64,000 nucleotides of DNA from Roseiarcus sp963696665 (GCA_963696665.1 CAVOLE010000028.1:248001-312000); one strand, 5' to 3'. Positions 25,572 through 34,596 are shown, counted from the stretch's first letter. The notes: generated by a model from the sequence alone, not told the origin. Translations and numbers: made by a program.

Positions 25572-27293
25572 ATGTACATCAGCTGTCTGGCGACCGACTA
25601 TGACGGCACGCTTGCGCACGACGGAATTGTCGAGGACGCAACTGCCGAGGCGCTTGTCGCCTTCAGGCGATCCGGCAGAAGGCTTCTCCTCGTCACGGGC
25701 CGCGAGCTGCCCGATCTCATGCGCGTCTTTCCCCAGATCGATCTTTTCGATCGCGTCGTCGTGGAGAACGGAGCGTTGCTCTTTGACCCGGCCAAGAAAA
25801 AGGAAACGCTGCTCGCTCCTGAGCCCCCGCCGGCATTGGTGGAGACCTTGCGCAAGAAGGGCGTCACGCCGCTTTCGGTTGGGCGCTCCATTGTCGCGAC
25901 CTGGGAGCCAAACGAAAAGCTGGTTCTGGACGCGATCCGCGAACACGGGCTTGAGCTGCAGATCGTATTCAACAAGGGCGCGGTCATGGTGCTGCCCGCC
26001 GGCGTCAATAAAGCCAGCGGCCTGCACGCCGCGCTCGAGGACCTGGGCCTCTCCGCGCACAATGTCGTGGCGGTCGGCGACGCCGAGAACGACCACGCGT
26101 TCCTGCAGGCGAGCGGATATGCCGTTGCAGTCGCCAATGCCTTGCCTGCGATCAAGGCTGAAGCCGATCTCGTCACCAGGGAAGAGCGCGGCGCGGGCGT
26201 CGCCGAACTGATCGAGGCGGTGCTCAAGAACGACGTCGGCGCCTTTCACTCGAGCGAGACCCGCAACAGCGTCGAGGTCGGCCTCGACGCCGATGATCGT
26301 CCGATCGTTGTTCGACCCCATGGAGGCTCGGCGCTGATCTGCGGCTCTTCGGGCGGCGGCAAATCGACGGTCGCGACGGCGTTGCTGGAGCGGATCGTGG
26401 CGGGCGGGTTCCAGATCTGCGTCTTCGATCCGGAGGGCGACTATGCCGAGTTTCGCTCAGGCGTCGTGTTCGGCGACGCCAAGTCGCCGCCTCGGCTCGC
26501 GGAGGTCGTCAAATTGCTCGAGCGGCCGGACGACAGCTTCGTCGTCAACATGTTGGCCGTGCCGATCGAGGACAGGCCGGCGCTGCTCTCTGATTTCATC
26601 TCGGCCATCGCCAACCTGCGCGGCAAGATTGGACGCCCGCACTGGGTTTTGATGGACGAAGCGCACCATCTCCTGCCGGCCGAGCGCGACGTGAGCGCGA
26701 CCGCGTCTCTCGAGTCGCTTCCCCCGGTCATTCTCGTGACCGTCGATCCTGCGACCTTGGCGGTCGACGCGCTCGGCAAAGTCGATGACATCTTCGCCGT
26801 AGGCGACAAGGCGGCCGAAGCGATCGGCGGTTTTGCCCACGCGCTTTCGATCCCCGCGCCCGAATTGCCGCCGTCGCCGCCAAGCAAGGGCGAGGCTTTG
26901 TTCTGGCGAAGAAGCGCGGGCCGCAAAGCGCAAATCATGAAGTCCCACGCGCCGGCCGAGAAAGCCGAGCGTCACATCCGGAAATATGCCGATGGCGCGC
27001 TCGGCGAGGACAAGAGCTTCTATTTCCGCGGGCCCGCGAACGCCCTCAACCTCAGGGCGCAGAACCTGACTTTGTTCATGCAAATGGCTGACGGCGTGGA
27101 CGACGACAGCTGGCTCCACCATCTTGAGGCGCACGACTATTCGCGCTGGATTCGTGAAGCGGTCAAGGATGATGAATTGGCGGATGCGCTCGAGCGGATC
27201 GAGGGTCAGCCCGCACGCGATCCGAAGGCGACCCGACGCGCAGTGCGAGAGGCGATCGAGCGCAAGTACACAGCGCCGGTGTCTGCGCGCTGA
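25572..27293 (+). CDS. HAD phosphatase fused to HerA-like P-loop ATPase
   Basis: This 573-residue protein joins two domains. Residues 1-215 are a Cof-type (HAD-IIB) phosphatase: LATDYDGTLAHDG with the nucleophile aspartate, LLLVTGREL, and the late VVAVGDAENDHAFLQASGYAVAV with the metal-binding aspartates. Residues 235-430 are a HerA/DUF87-like ATPase: ALICGSSGGGKST (Walker A, about residues 258-266), VFDPEGDYAEF, and HWVLMDEAHHLLP (Walker B near 361). The last 100 residues contain FYFRGPANALNLRAQNLTLFMQ and DDSWLHHLEAHDYSRWIR, an unnamed conserved-looking tail. HAD-IIB enzymes dephosphorylate small sugars or cofactors, while HerA-like ATPases usually act on DNA, so the combined function is unclear. 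It is divergent from the yihY-like gene. Confidence 0.85.
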   Translation: MYISCLATDYDGTLAHDGIVEDATAEALVAFRRSGRRLLLVTGRELPDLMRVFPQIDLFDRVVVENGALLFDPAKKKETLLAPEPPPALVETLRKKGVTPLSVGRSIVATWEPNEKLVLDAIREHGLELQIVFNKGAVMVLPAGVNKASGLHAALEDLGLSAHNVVAVGDAENDHAFLQASGYAVAVANALPAIKAEADLVTREERGAGVAELIEAVLKNDVGAFHSSETRNSVEVGLDADDRPIVVRPHGGSALICGSSGGGKSTVATALLERIVAGGFQICVFDPEGDYAEFRSGVVFGDAKSPPRLAEVVKLLERPDDSFVVNMLAVPIEDRPALLSDFISAIANLRGKIGRPHWVLMDEAHHLLPAERDVSATASLESLPPVILVTVDPATLAVDALGKVDDIFAVGDKAAEAIGGFAHALSIPAPELPPSPPSKGEALFWRRSAGRKAQIMKSHAPAEKAERHIRKYADGALGEDKSFYFRGPANALNLRAQNLTLFMQMADGVDDDSWLHHLEAHDYSRWIREAVKDDELADALERIEGQPARDPKATRRAVREAIERKYTAPVSAR

Positions 27294-27307
27294 GCCTTGC
27301 CGACGCA

Positions 27308-27560
27308 CTACTCGACCACCTTCCAGCTCGCATCGGGATTGAACTCAGCCATCGAGGCGCCGAGAGCGGTGGTGTTGGGCCCTAGGTCTTTTTGCTAGAC
27401 GACCCCGTTCTCGCCGCAGATGAACGTTTCGACTCCGCTGTCGCCATACTTCTCTGGCCAAGCGATCAGCGCGTGGCCCGCGATCATGTGGCCATTGATG
27501 AGGTAGGAGAAGGCGCCGCCCGGGCCATGGCGAACGCCAAGGCCAGCAGACCATGCGCGC
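27308..27560 (-). pseudogene. DUF2950 3' remnant with internal stop
   Basis: The reverse strand reads GPGGAFSYLINGHMIAGHAL, IAWPEKYGDSGVETFICGEN, then a TAG at 27395-27397, then QKDLGPNTTALGASMAEFNP and a final DASWKVVE before TAG at 27308. This is the conserved C-terminus of DUF2950 proteins, which are usually exported and of unknown function; the internal TAG replaces a residue normally a tyrosine. Upstream of about 27560 no further similarity can be seen, so only the 3' end survives. Confidence 0.7.
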
Positions 27561-27786
27561 GCTTCACGCCGCAGCCGGTCGCAAGCATCATTGCCGCGCC
27601 CCCCTGTTTCCTCTTTTGGCGGGCCGACGCTCGCTCTTGGCGCATTGTCCAGAGCGACGATCCGGACAGCCGACTATGCTTGTCTAGCGCTCTCGCGCCT
27701 CGAAAATCAATGTTTTAGCGTAAGCGTCGGATTTTCCCGGCTGCGGGGCCATGATCGCGATATCGCGCCCGCTATCGCGCTCCGGC

Positions 27787-28003
27787 CGCGATGAGAAAGA
27801 CGGCGCGCGCTTCCGGCAATGGCTCGCCGCGTAGCGAGAACAGGTCGCGGGCGAGAAAGAAGCCGGTCAGGCGGAACCCGTCGGCGATCTCGTCGGCGCT
27901 CGGCAGCGCTTCGAGAGCCGCGCCCTCGCGCAGGAAGGGGGGCAGAGGCAGCAGCCGATCGCGCCAGGGCGCCCCGGCCTCGGCGCTGACCGCCCGCCCG
28001 GCG
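27787..28003 (-). pseudogene. Duplicated 3' end of recO
   Basis: About 217 bases are nearly identical to the last 217 bases of recO (28431-28647), in the same orientation. They read, on the reverse strand, APWRDRLLPLPPFLREGA, then ALEALPSADEIAD and FRLTGFFLARDLFSLRGEPL. Differences are few, so the duplication is recent. There is no upstream recO sequence, so the copy is not a gene. The two recO tails bracket a 427-base segment that contains repeat copy B. Confidence 0.85.
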
Positions 28004-28227
28004 GGTATGTCGTTGATGTTAACCAGGAAAACCGACCTTTAGCGATTTAGATTGGCAAAAACAGAAATGTGTGCTACTCTCGCAAAATTGCTCGATCGAG
28101 ATCATCAGCACCGAAACTGGAAGTGGATCGAACCCGCATGCCGCAGGCGCTCGGCAAGGAGGTTTGGCAGGGAGATAAAGAGAGGGGAATGGGTTTGGGA
28201 CGTTTCGCACAGATCCTGAGACAGGGC

Positions 28228-28379
28228 CGGATTTTTTATTTAAATCGGCCGTAACCCATTGAAAAGTCCCAATTCGGAAAAATAAACGCTAGTAAACGCT
28301 AGCTATTTTACTAACGCTTACTAGCGTTTACTAACGCTTACTAGCGTTTATTGGCGTTTATTGGCGTTTATTGGCGTTT
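28228..28379. repeat. Phased AAACG/CGTTT repeat element, copy B
   Basis: The leader (CGGATTTTTTATTT, TAACCCATTGAAAAG, AATTCGGAAAAAT) matches copy A at 11423. Two AAACGCTAG units at 28284-28302 are followed by a CTATTTTA loop and seven head-to-tail 10-bp units from 28310 to 28379. The units follow the pattern A(C/T)T(A/G)(A/G)CG(C/T)TT; the last three are identical ATTGGCGTTT. Arms 28284-28302 and 28311-28329 are complementary at 17 of 19 positions. The array has more units than copy A, suggesting unit gain or loss. It ends about 35 bases beyond the recO stop. Confidence 0.82.
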
Positions 28380-28414
28380 GCTTGCGGAGGCCTGGCCGCT
28401 GGGCCGAGAGCGGG

Positions 28415-29146
28415 CTATCGGGCCTTCGCTGCCGCGATGAGAAAGGCGGCGCGCGCGTCCGGCAATGGCTCGCCGCGTAGCGAGAAAAGGTCGCGGGCGA
28501 GAAAGAAGCCGGTCAGGCGGAACGCGTCGGCGATCTCGTCGGCGCTCGGCAGCGCTTCGAGAGGCGCGCCCTCGCGCAGGAAGGGGGGCAGAGGCAGCAG
28601 CCGATCGCGCCAGGGCGCGCCGACCTCGGCGCTGACCGCCCGCCCGGACTTGGGCGAGACATAAACGAGGTCGTCGGTCACGCCGGTCGCGGCGCAGCTG
28701 GAAAGATCGAGCCGAAACCCGCACTCGGCCAGGATCTGCGCCTCGAACCGCGCGATCAGCGTTGGCGCCAGCGCGCCGTCATCGAGCGCGTCGGCGATGA
28801 GGCTCGCGGCCTCGTAAACCGCTGCGTGCGGATCGCGCTCGGGCAGCACGCGCATGAGCGCGGTGATATAGTTGACGCCGGCGAGCGCCAGCGCGCTTCC
28901 CATCAACCTGCCCGCCCGGAGCAGGAGCGGCTCGACCGCATAGGAGCCCAGATGTTCGTCGAGCCGGGCGCGCCACACGAGGCCGATCGTATTGCCGAGC
29001 TGGAGCGTCGCTCTGAGCCGCGCAGACCGCCCGCCCCGCACTAGGCCGAGATGACGGCCATGCGCGCGCGTCATCGCCTCGACGATCGTCGAGGCCTCGC
29101 CGTGCCTGCGGATTCCGATGATGAGCCCCTCGTCGCGCCATTCCAT
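28415..29146 (-). CDS. recO: DNA repair protein RecO
   Basis: This 243-residue protein loads RecA on SSB-coated DNA with RecR in the RecF pathway. The N-terminal OB-fold begins MEWRDEGLIIGIRRHGEAST, typical of alphaproteobacterial RecO. The C-terminal helical region contains FEAQILAECGFRLDLSSCAATG and VYVSPKSGRAVS, and ends in FLARDLFSLRGEPLPDARAAF. Length and order are complete. The gene lies 14 bases downstream of an MFS transporter gene on the same strand. A near-identical copy of its last 217 bases sits about 430 bases further downstream. Confidence 0.93.
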   Translation of the reverse strand: MEWRDEGLIIGIRRHGEASTIVEAMTRAHGRHLGLVRGGRSARLRATLQLGNTIGLVWRARLDEHLGSYAVEPLLLRAGRLMGSALALAGVNYITALMRVLPERDPHAAVYEAASLIADALDDGALAPTLIARFEAQILAECGFRLDLSSCAATGVTDDLVYVSPKSGRAVSAEVGAPWRDRLLPLPPFLREGAPLEALPSADEIADAFRLTGFFLARDLFSLRGEPLPDARAAFLIAAAKAR

Positions 29147-29160
29147 AAGCAAGCCGCCTC

Positions 29161-30406
29161 TTAAGGAGCGCGCAGATGCGCCGGCGGGGGCACGCGCGTG
29201 AGCTTCAAGGCGATAAGGAGCGCAAGGGCGGACAGCCCGCCGACGAAGGCGGCCTCCCCGGGCCATGCGCCGAGGGTGAAGACCCAGCCGCCGATCGAGC
29301 CCGCGAGGCTCGAGCCGACGTAGTAGAAAAAGAGGTAGAGCGCGCTCGCCTGCGCCTTCCCCTTTTCCGCCCTCAAGCCCACCCAGCTCGACGCGATCGA
29401 ATGGCCGCCGAAGAACCCGATCGTCACGACGCCGACGCCGAGGATCATGAGCCACAAGTTGTCGGGCAAGGTGAGGAGGACGCCGATCGGCATGAAGGCG
29501 ATGGCGAAGCCGACGATGCGCCGGCGCCCATAGCGACCGGCGAGCTCGCCGGTCACGGTCGAGCTCACGGCGCCGATGAGATAGATGGAGTAGACGAGGC
29601 CGACCAAGCCGGGACTCAGCGAAAACGGCGGCGCCTCGAGGCGAAAGCCGATGTAATTGTAGGTGGCGACGAAGGCGCCCATCAGGAGGAAGCCCATTGC
29701 GAACAGGTACCTCAAGCCCGGGTCGCGGAAATGCATGGCGATCGTCGGCAGGAGCGCGATCGGTTGCGCCTTCGCCGGGGCCCGCTTCTCCTTCGGCAGC
29801 GCGAAGGCGAACACAAACGCGCAGCCAACCGAGACGAGACCGACAATGCCGACAGCGCCCCGCCAACCGCCGACATCCGCAATGCCGGCGCTCGCCAGGC
29901 GTCCCCCCATGCCGCCCAGCGTGTTGCCGGCGATAAAAAGGCCCATCGCGAACCCGATCGCAGAGCGGTCCGTTTCCTCGACCAGATAGGCCATCGCGAC
30001 CGCCGGAACGCCGGAAAGGGCAAGCCCGGTCAGCGCGCGGAGCGCGACCAGCGTCGTCCAATCCGGGGCGAAGGACGCGGCGAGCGTCGCCGCCCCGGCG
30101 GCGGCCAGCGACGCGGCCATCAGGGTCTTACGCCCCAAGGCGTCCGACAGGGTTCCGGAGAAGACCATGGCGACCGCCAGCACGCCTGTCGCGGCGGACA
30201 GGGACAGGCTCGCGGCGGCGGGAGAGATCGAGAAGGCGCGGGTGAAGCTCGGCAGCAGGGGCTGGACGCAATAGAGCATCGCGAAGGTCGCAAAGCTGCC
30301 TAAAAACAGCGCAAAGCTCACGCGCCAGAACCGCGCGCCGCGCGCGAATTCGAGGCTGATCGCCGGCAGGCGTTTTGACTGTCAAAGTCGTGGGGTTCGA
30401 CGACAC
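29161..30406 (-). CDS. MFS transporter (YnfM-like), N-terminus frame-shifted
   Basis: The main frame encodes a 12-span major facilitator protein: FALFLGSFATFAMLYCVQPLLP, then the SGTLSDALGRKTLM loop (motif A) and the second-half GELAGRYGRRRIVG. It resembles YnfM/arabinose-efflux-type exporters. The protein should begin at the GTG at 30404-30406 (MSSNPTTLTVKTPA), but an extra base near 30360-30365 puts the next residues, ISLEFARGARFWRVS, in another frame. Without the shift translation could still begin at GTG 30321. The length 30406-29161 is a multiple of three plus one, consistent with a single extra base and a 414-residue product. The substrate is unknown. Confidence 0.8.
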
Positions 30407-30463
30407 GAGGCGGCAGACTTCCCGCCTGCGCGGGTGAAAGGCAAGACAAATTCGAGCGAGGCC

Positions 30464-31234
30464 CTACTCCTTGCCCATGACCTCCAGCACTTGTTCAAGC
30501 GGCGCCGTGGAGGGGCGAAACACGCCCGTATAGGGACTGCTGAGGTCGAGGATCATGTAGACCGAAGTCGAAAGCGCGAGAGCGCCGACCAAGACCACGA
30601 CGACCGACATCATATGGCCTTTGGACATCAACCCGAAGCCGCAAAAGAGCGCCATGGCCCATCCGACCACGATCAGGATGAGCGGATACGAAACGGGATT
30701 GGTCAATGCGAAGGACATCTGCAACCGCGCCTGACCGATCGCCTCAACGATCGAATTTGCAAGCCCAAGCGCCTTCTTTTGGGCATCGGTCGAAGGATTG
30801 AGGCTTGCCAAGTCTTCCTCCTCTTTCCGAAGGCTGCGCACCGCCGCGGCGAAGTTCTCGGCGATGAAGTCCTTGTCGCTCTCCCTTTCTCCCCAAACGT
30901 CGTCGATGGCCTGTCCGACCGCCGTCCGCAAGCGAGCGCGCTCTGGATTAGCATCCGGTCCATAATCGGCCAAAGCGAGATCGAGTTGCAGCACCTTGGC
31001 GGCGAGGGTCTGGATCGCCGTGTTCTGTCCGGCATAGACCCCATAAGCCGTCCAGATCAGGAGACCCATGGTCAGCGCCGATAGCAGCGTGAGAAGGCCA
31101 ACGACCGCGCCGATCATGTCACGTGGTCCCCCGGTCGTGAATGTCTCGGGCAGGAGGCGCTGAAGGATAAGACCGAGGACCCCGCCGGCAAAAATGGCGA
31201 GGCCGGCGGCGACTGCAAAGCTTTCAGGTCTCAT
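30464..31234 (-). CDS. DUF4239 (bestrophin-like) membrane protein
   Basis: This 256-residue protein has two membrane segments near the N-terminus (residues 8-28 and 43-65), a long charged helical region (about 70-165) and two further hydrophobic segments near residues 178-225. This layout and the sequences GLLTLLSALTMGLLIWTAYG and YPLILIVVGWAMALFCGFGL match the DUF4239 family, which is compared with bestrophin channels. No function is established. It is preceded by a divergent-free gap and followed by the MFS gene; a C-terminal cytoplasmic tail ends PSTAPLEQVLEVMGKE. Confidence 0.75.
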   Translation of the reverse strand: MRPESFAVAAGLAIFAGGVLGLILQRLLPETFTTGGPRDMIGAVVGLLTLLSALTMGLLIWTAYGVYAGQNTAIQTLAAKVLQLDLALADYGPDANPERARLRTAVGQAIDDVWGERESDKDFIAENFAAAVRSLRKEEEDLASLNPSTDAQKKALGLANSIVEAIGQARLQMSFALTNPVSYPLILIVVGWAMALFCGFGLMSKGHMMSVVVVLVGALALSTSVYMILDLSSPYTGVFRPSTAPLEQVLEVMGKE

Positions 31235-31334
31235 TGGCCTGCCCGACCATGCGCTTTGGGCCAGTTATCGGGTGGCCCTTGCGAAGGCAACAGGAGGAAG
31301 GAAATCGGCGCGCGAAAGTCACGCGCCTCAGGTC

Positions 31335-32441
31335 TTAAGGCCGCCCCTCTCCAAGGCAGGCGTCGATGAAATCGTCCATCTGCCGAGCGATGGTTCGGAT
31401 GTCGAACAAGGCCTCGACGCGCTTTCGCCCCGTCCGCGCAAGCTCCGCACGGCGCTCCGGCTCATCCAAGAGTTGGCCGAGCGTCGCCGCGACGGCGTCG
31501 GCGTCGCTCGGTTCGACTGGCGCCGCGGATGGGCCACAGATCTCGGCCAGGCCCCCTCGTCCCGAGGTGATGAGCGCGGCGCCGCTCGCCAGCGCTTCGA
31601 GCGCTGTTCGGCCGAACGGTTCGGGGCCGGTCGTCAGCACCATGCCGACCGCGGCGCGCTCCCACGCCGCCTTGACCTCGGCGTAGGGAACGTTGGAATC
31701 GACCCTGATCCGGCCGTTGAACCCTTTGGCCGCGTCGCGAAGCGCCTGAACGGTCTCCGGCTCCTGGTCCGCCGCGACGGGGTCCGACACCATGAAGCGC
31801 GCGCTCCATTCGGGACGTGAGCCAAGAGCGCGGGTGATCGCCGCCATCGCTTCGATGTGGCCTTTGTGCCGGAGCGCGCGGCCGACGCAAAGGATCAACG
31901 GGTCCTTCGGTTTCGCCACTGACCAGTCCCGCATGTCGAGCCCGTTGGGCACCGCTCGCTGAAGCGGGCGCAGGCTCGGAAAATCGGCGCGAAAGCGGCC
32001 AAGAGCGTATTCGCTCACAAAAGCGAAGCCGGAGAGCCGTCGCATCTCCTGGCGCCGGAAAGCTCCGTCAAGCGCGCCCGACGGGGCTTTGACATAGGCA
32101 TGGGTGTGCAAGATCACCTGCGCTCCCGACGTGACCGCGATGAAGGCTGCCGCCGGCAGGTGGTTCTCGACAATCGCGAGATCGACGCCGCGACGCCTCA
32201 AGAACCGGCTAACGCCCCAGGCCTTTCCGAGGTTGCCGCTGATCGGCGCGTCGGGGATCGTCGCAATCTCAACGCCCTCGAAAGGCTGGTCCACCGGCGG
32301 GCAGACAACCAGGGTCGAGCGCCCGTGTCGGCTATGAAGGATGAGGTCGCGCACGCAAAGCTCAACCGAAGCGGCGAGCCGCGGGCCGAAATGCGCATTG
32401 CGCAGCATGACATAGGCAATTTTTGGCTCGCGCGCCATCAT
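31335..32441 (-). CDS. Glycosyltransferase family 4
   Basis: This 368-residue GT-B enzyme has an N-terminal acceptor domain (KIAYVMLRNAHFGPRLAASV) and a C-terminal donor domain with ILCVGRALRHKGHIEAMAAI, VPYAEVKAAWERAAVGMV and the nucleotide-sugar motif FGRTALEALASGAALITSG. The EX7E pattern is recognisable around TALEALASGAALITSG. It likely transfers a sugar to a lipid, polysaccharide or small molecule at the cytoplasmic face. No other polysaccharide genes are adjacent, so the acceptor is unknown. Start: ATG pair at 32441/32438. Confidence 0.87.
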   Translation of the reverse strand: MMAREPKIAYVMLRNAHFGPRLAASVELCVRDLILHSRHGRSTLVVCPPVDQPFEGVEIATIPDAPISGNLGKAWGVSRFLRRRGVDLAIVENHLPAAAFIAVTSGAQVILHTHAYVKAPSGALDGAFRRQEMRRLSGFAFVSEYALGRFRADFPSLRPLQRAVPNGLDMRDWSVAKPKDPLILCVGRALRHKGHIEAMAAITRALGSRPEWSARFMVSDPVAADQEPETVQALRDAAKGFNGRIRVDSNVPYAEVKAAWERAAVGMVLTTGPEPFGRTALEALASGAALITSGRGGLAEICGPSAAPVEPSDADAVAATLGQLLDEPERRAELARTGRKRVEALFDIRTIARQMDDFIDACLGEGRP

Positions 32442-32804
32442 TCCATTCGAATCTCAAGGCGCGGCCCGCCGCCAAGAGAGCGTCCATACACGGAAGAGTT
32501 CTAGCCGGACAATTGAGCCAAACGGCAACTCTTAAAGTAGCTTCGGGACGGCGCCGAACCCCACGGGCTCGTGCCTCAAGGAGTGAAACGAAGCTTCGCG
32601 TCTCGAAGGGTGGTCCAGTTCGTAGCCTCGTTTGCGCCTCCTGGAGCGTCTTCGAGGCCGCTTCGCGGCGCCTCAGAACGGGGGGTTGGGAGTTAGTCCA
32701 AATGCGGTTGCCGCTTCCGGCAGATTTTGCTTGAAGAGGCGGCCGGACCGACCCTTATCGAAGGAAAAGCTCATGCGCAGCGTGAGCGGAGCGCGTTTTA
32801 AACT
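32442..32804. repeat. 363-base gap with a degenerate palindromic intergenic repeat
   Basis: The central part (about 32570-32690) resembles a common Hyphomicrobiales intergenic palindrome: its reverse strand has ACCACCCTTCGAGACGC, and TTCGAGGCCGCTTCGCGGCGCCTCAG forms stems around CCGCTTCGCGG. It separates the glycosyltransferase from the divergent moaC. The moaC promoter should lie after 32700; no box stands out. Confidence 0.5.
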
Positions 32805-33323
32805 ATGGTCTCATCCCCAGACCCCAAGCCACTGACCCATATTGGCGCTGACGGCGAAGCGCGGATGGTCGACGTTTCGGACAAGGCGGCGACCGACCGG
32901 ACTGCCATCGCCGAGGGTCGGGTGCGTATGGGCCCCTCAACCCTGCGGACGATCCTTGCCGGCGACGCCAGGAAGGGCGATGTCATCGGCGCGGCGCGCA
33001 TCGCCGGCATCATGGCGGCCAAGAAGACCTCCGAGCTCATTCCGCTTTGCCATCCTGTGGCCCTGACCAAGGTTTCGGTCGACATTGCGCCCGACGACGC
33101 GCTGCCCGGCCTTATCGTTCGCGCCGCGGCGCGCTGCGTCGGGCCGACCGGCGTCGAAATGGAGGCGCTGACCGCTGTTTCCGTCGCCTGCCTCACCATC
33201 TACGACATGGCGAAGGCGATCGACCGGGGCATGAGCATCGAGGCCGTGCGGCTGATCGAGAAGCGCGGCGGCAAATCGGGCGAATGGCTGGCTGCGAGCG
33301 AGCGGAAGGACACGCATCGATGA
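32805..33323 (+). CDS. moaC: Cyclic pyranopterin monophosphate synthase
   Basis: This 172-residue enzyme acts with MoaA in the first stage of molybdenum cofactor synthesis. Family signatures are RMVDVSDKAATDRTAIAEG, KTSELIPLCHPVALTKV with the catalytic His, and GPTGVEMEALTAVSVACLTIYDMAKA. Length is typical. Its stop overlaps the start of moeA (ATGA), so the two are coupled. In many relatives moaC-moeA follow trpC directly; here they are separated from it by about 13 kb. Confidence 0.96.
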   Translation: MVSSPDPKPLTHIGADGEARMVDVSDKAATDRTAIAEGRVRMGPSTLRTILAGDARKGDVIGAARIAGIMAAKKTSELIPLCHPVALTKVSVDIAPDDALPGLIVRAAARCVGPTGVEMEALTAVSVACLTIYDMAKAIDRGMSIEAVRLIEKRGGKSGEWLAASERKDTHR

Positions 33324-34549
33324 GCCCAATGATCACGGTGGAGGAGGCGCTAGCCCGCGTGCTCGCCTCCGCTGAGACGCCGCTGAACGAGGAAAAGGTT
33401 GCTCTTGAAGCGGCTTACGGCCGGGTGCTGGCGCAGGACCTTAATGCCTTGCGCACCCAGCCGCCGTTTCCCAATTCCGCCATGGACGGCTACGCTTTGC
33501 GCTCGGCGGATACGGCGTCGCGGCCCGCGACCCTCATGGTCGTCGGCAAATCCGCAGCAGGCCGCGCTTTCGAGGGCGCCCTCGGTCGCGGGCGAGGCGG
33601 CGCGCATCTTCACCGGCGCGCCCATGCCCGAGGGCGCCGACGCCATCGTCATTCAGGAGGACGTGAGCCGCGAGGGCGAGAAATCCATCTCTCAGCCCCG
33701 GTGCCGGCAGGCGATAACCTGCGTCCGGCCGGCATGGACTTTCGTGAGGGCGAAGCGCTCATCCCCTCAGGCCGCCGGCTCAGCCCCCGAGACGTCGCGC
33801 TGGCCGCCGCGGCGAACCATACGGTTCTCCCCGTCCGCCGCCGCGCCAAAGTGGCGATCCTGGCGACCGGCGACGAGTTGGTTAAGCCCGGCGGGACGCT
33901 CGGCCCAGCGCAAATCATCGCCTCCAACAATTTCGCTGTCGCTGGGATTGTCGAGGCGTGCGGCGGCGTTGCGATTGATCTCGGCATCGCAGTCGATGAC
34001 CTGGGCGCGCTGAAAGCGGCCGTTAGCCGTGCGGGCGACGCCAATGTCGACGTGCTGGTGACGCTCGGCGGCGCGTCGGTCGGCGACCACGATCTCGTGC
34101 AGAAGGCCCTGGTCTCGTCCGGAATGGAGCTCGGCTTCTGGCGGATCGCCATGCGTCCCGGCAAGCCGCTGATGCATGGGACGCTCGGGCCCCTGCGCGT
34201 CCTGGGCCTGCCCGGCAATCCGACGTCGTCGGTGGTTTGCGCGATCCTGTTCCTGCGCCCGCTCTTGCGCGCCCTGCACGGCGAGCCCGACGCGGGCGCA
34301 GATCCCAGCCACCCGGCCCGCCTCGCCGTCGATGTGACCGCCAACGGCGTCCGCCAGGACTACATGCGCGCCTCCCTCAGCCATGATGGCGATGGAATTC
34401 TCCTCGCCACCCCCGTCGCGAACCAGGATTCCTCGCTGGTGAAGACCATGGCCCGCGCCGACGGCGTGATCGTCCGCCCACCGCACGCGCCGCCGGCGAA
34501 GGCCGGCGATCCCTGCCGCGTCATCCCCTTCCATGGGCTCGGGGTGTAA
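33320..34549 (+). CDS. moeA: Molybdopterin molybdenumtransferase, with two compensating frameshifts
   Basis: MoeA inserts molybdate into adenylated molybdopterin. The frame starts MSPMITVEEALARVLASAE and shows FPNSAMDGYALR. Near 33579-33582 an extra C in a CCC run shifts frame, so the conserved VAGEAARIFTGAPMPEGADAIV segment is in another frame. Near 33681-33683 one A is missing from an AAA run (expected EKIHLSAPVPAGDN), restoring the original frame. About 35 residues between are scrambled, including the GAPMPEGADA motif. The C-terminal half (ILATGDELVKPGG, LVTLGGASVGDHD, RPGKPLMHG, LPGNPTSS) is intact. The corrected length is 409 residues, normal for the family. Both indels sit in homopolymers, so sequencing error is likely. 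Confidence 0.9.
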   Translation: MSPMITVEEALARVLASAETPLNEEKVALEAAYGRVLAQDLNALRTQPPFPNSAMDGYALRSADTASRPATLMVVGKSAAGRAFEGALGRGRGGAHLHRRAHARGRRRHRHSGGREPRGREIHLSAPVPAGDNLRPAGMDFREGEALIPSGRRLSPRDVALAAAANHTVLPVRRRAKVAILATGDELVKPGGTLGPAQIIASNNFAVAGIVEACGGVAIDLGIAVDDLGALKAAVSRAGDANVDVLVTLGGASVGDHDLVQKALVSSGMELGFWRIAMRPGKPLMHGTLGPLRVLGLPGNPTSSVVCAILFLRPLLRALHGEPDAGADPSHPARLAVDVTANGVRQDYMRASLSHDGDGILLATPVANQDSSLVKTMARADGVIVRPPHAPPAKAGDPCRVIPFHGLGV

Positions 34550-34596
34550 CCCTGGAACTTTCGAGTGGCGCCCGCAAAGGGGACGCGCGCCCGCTA

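Noticed and set aside
28310..28379. Tandem repeats as a possible CRISPR array
   Set aside because: Units are only 10 bp with no spacers, and no cas genes are present.
29176..30303. Long forward frame over the MFS gene
   Set aside because: It is a polar low-complexity shadow of a 12-span transporter.
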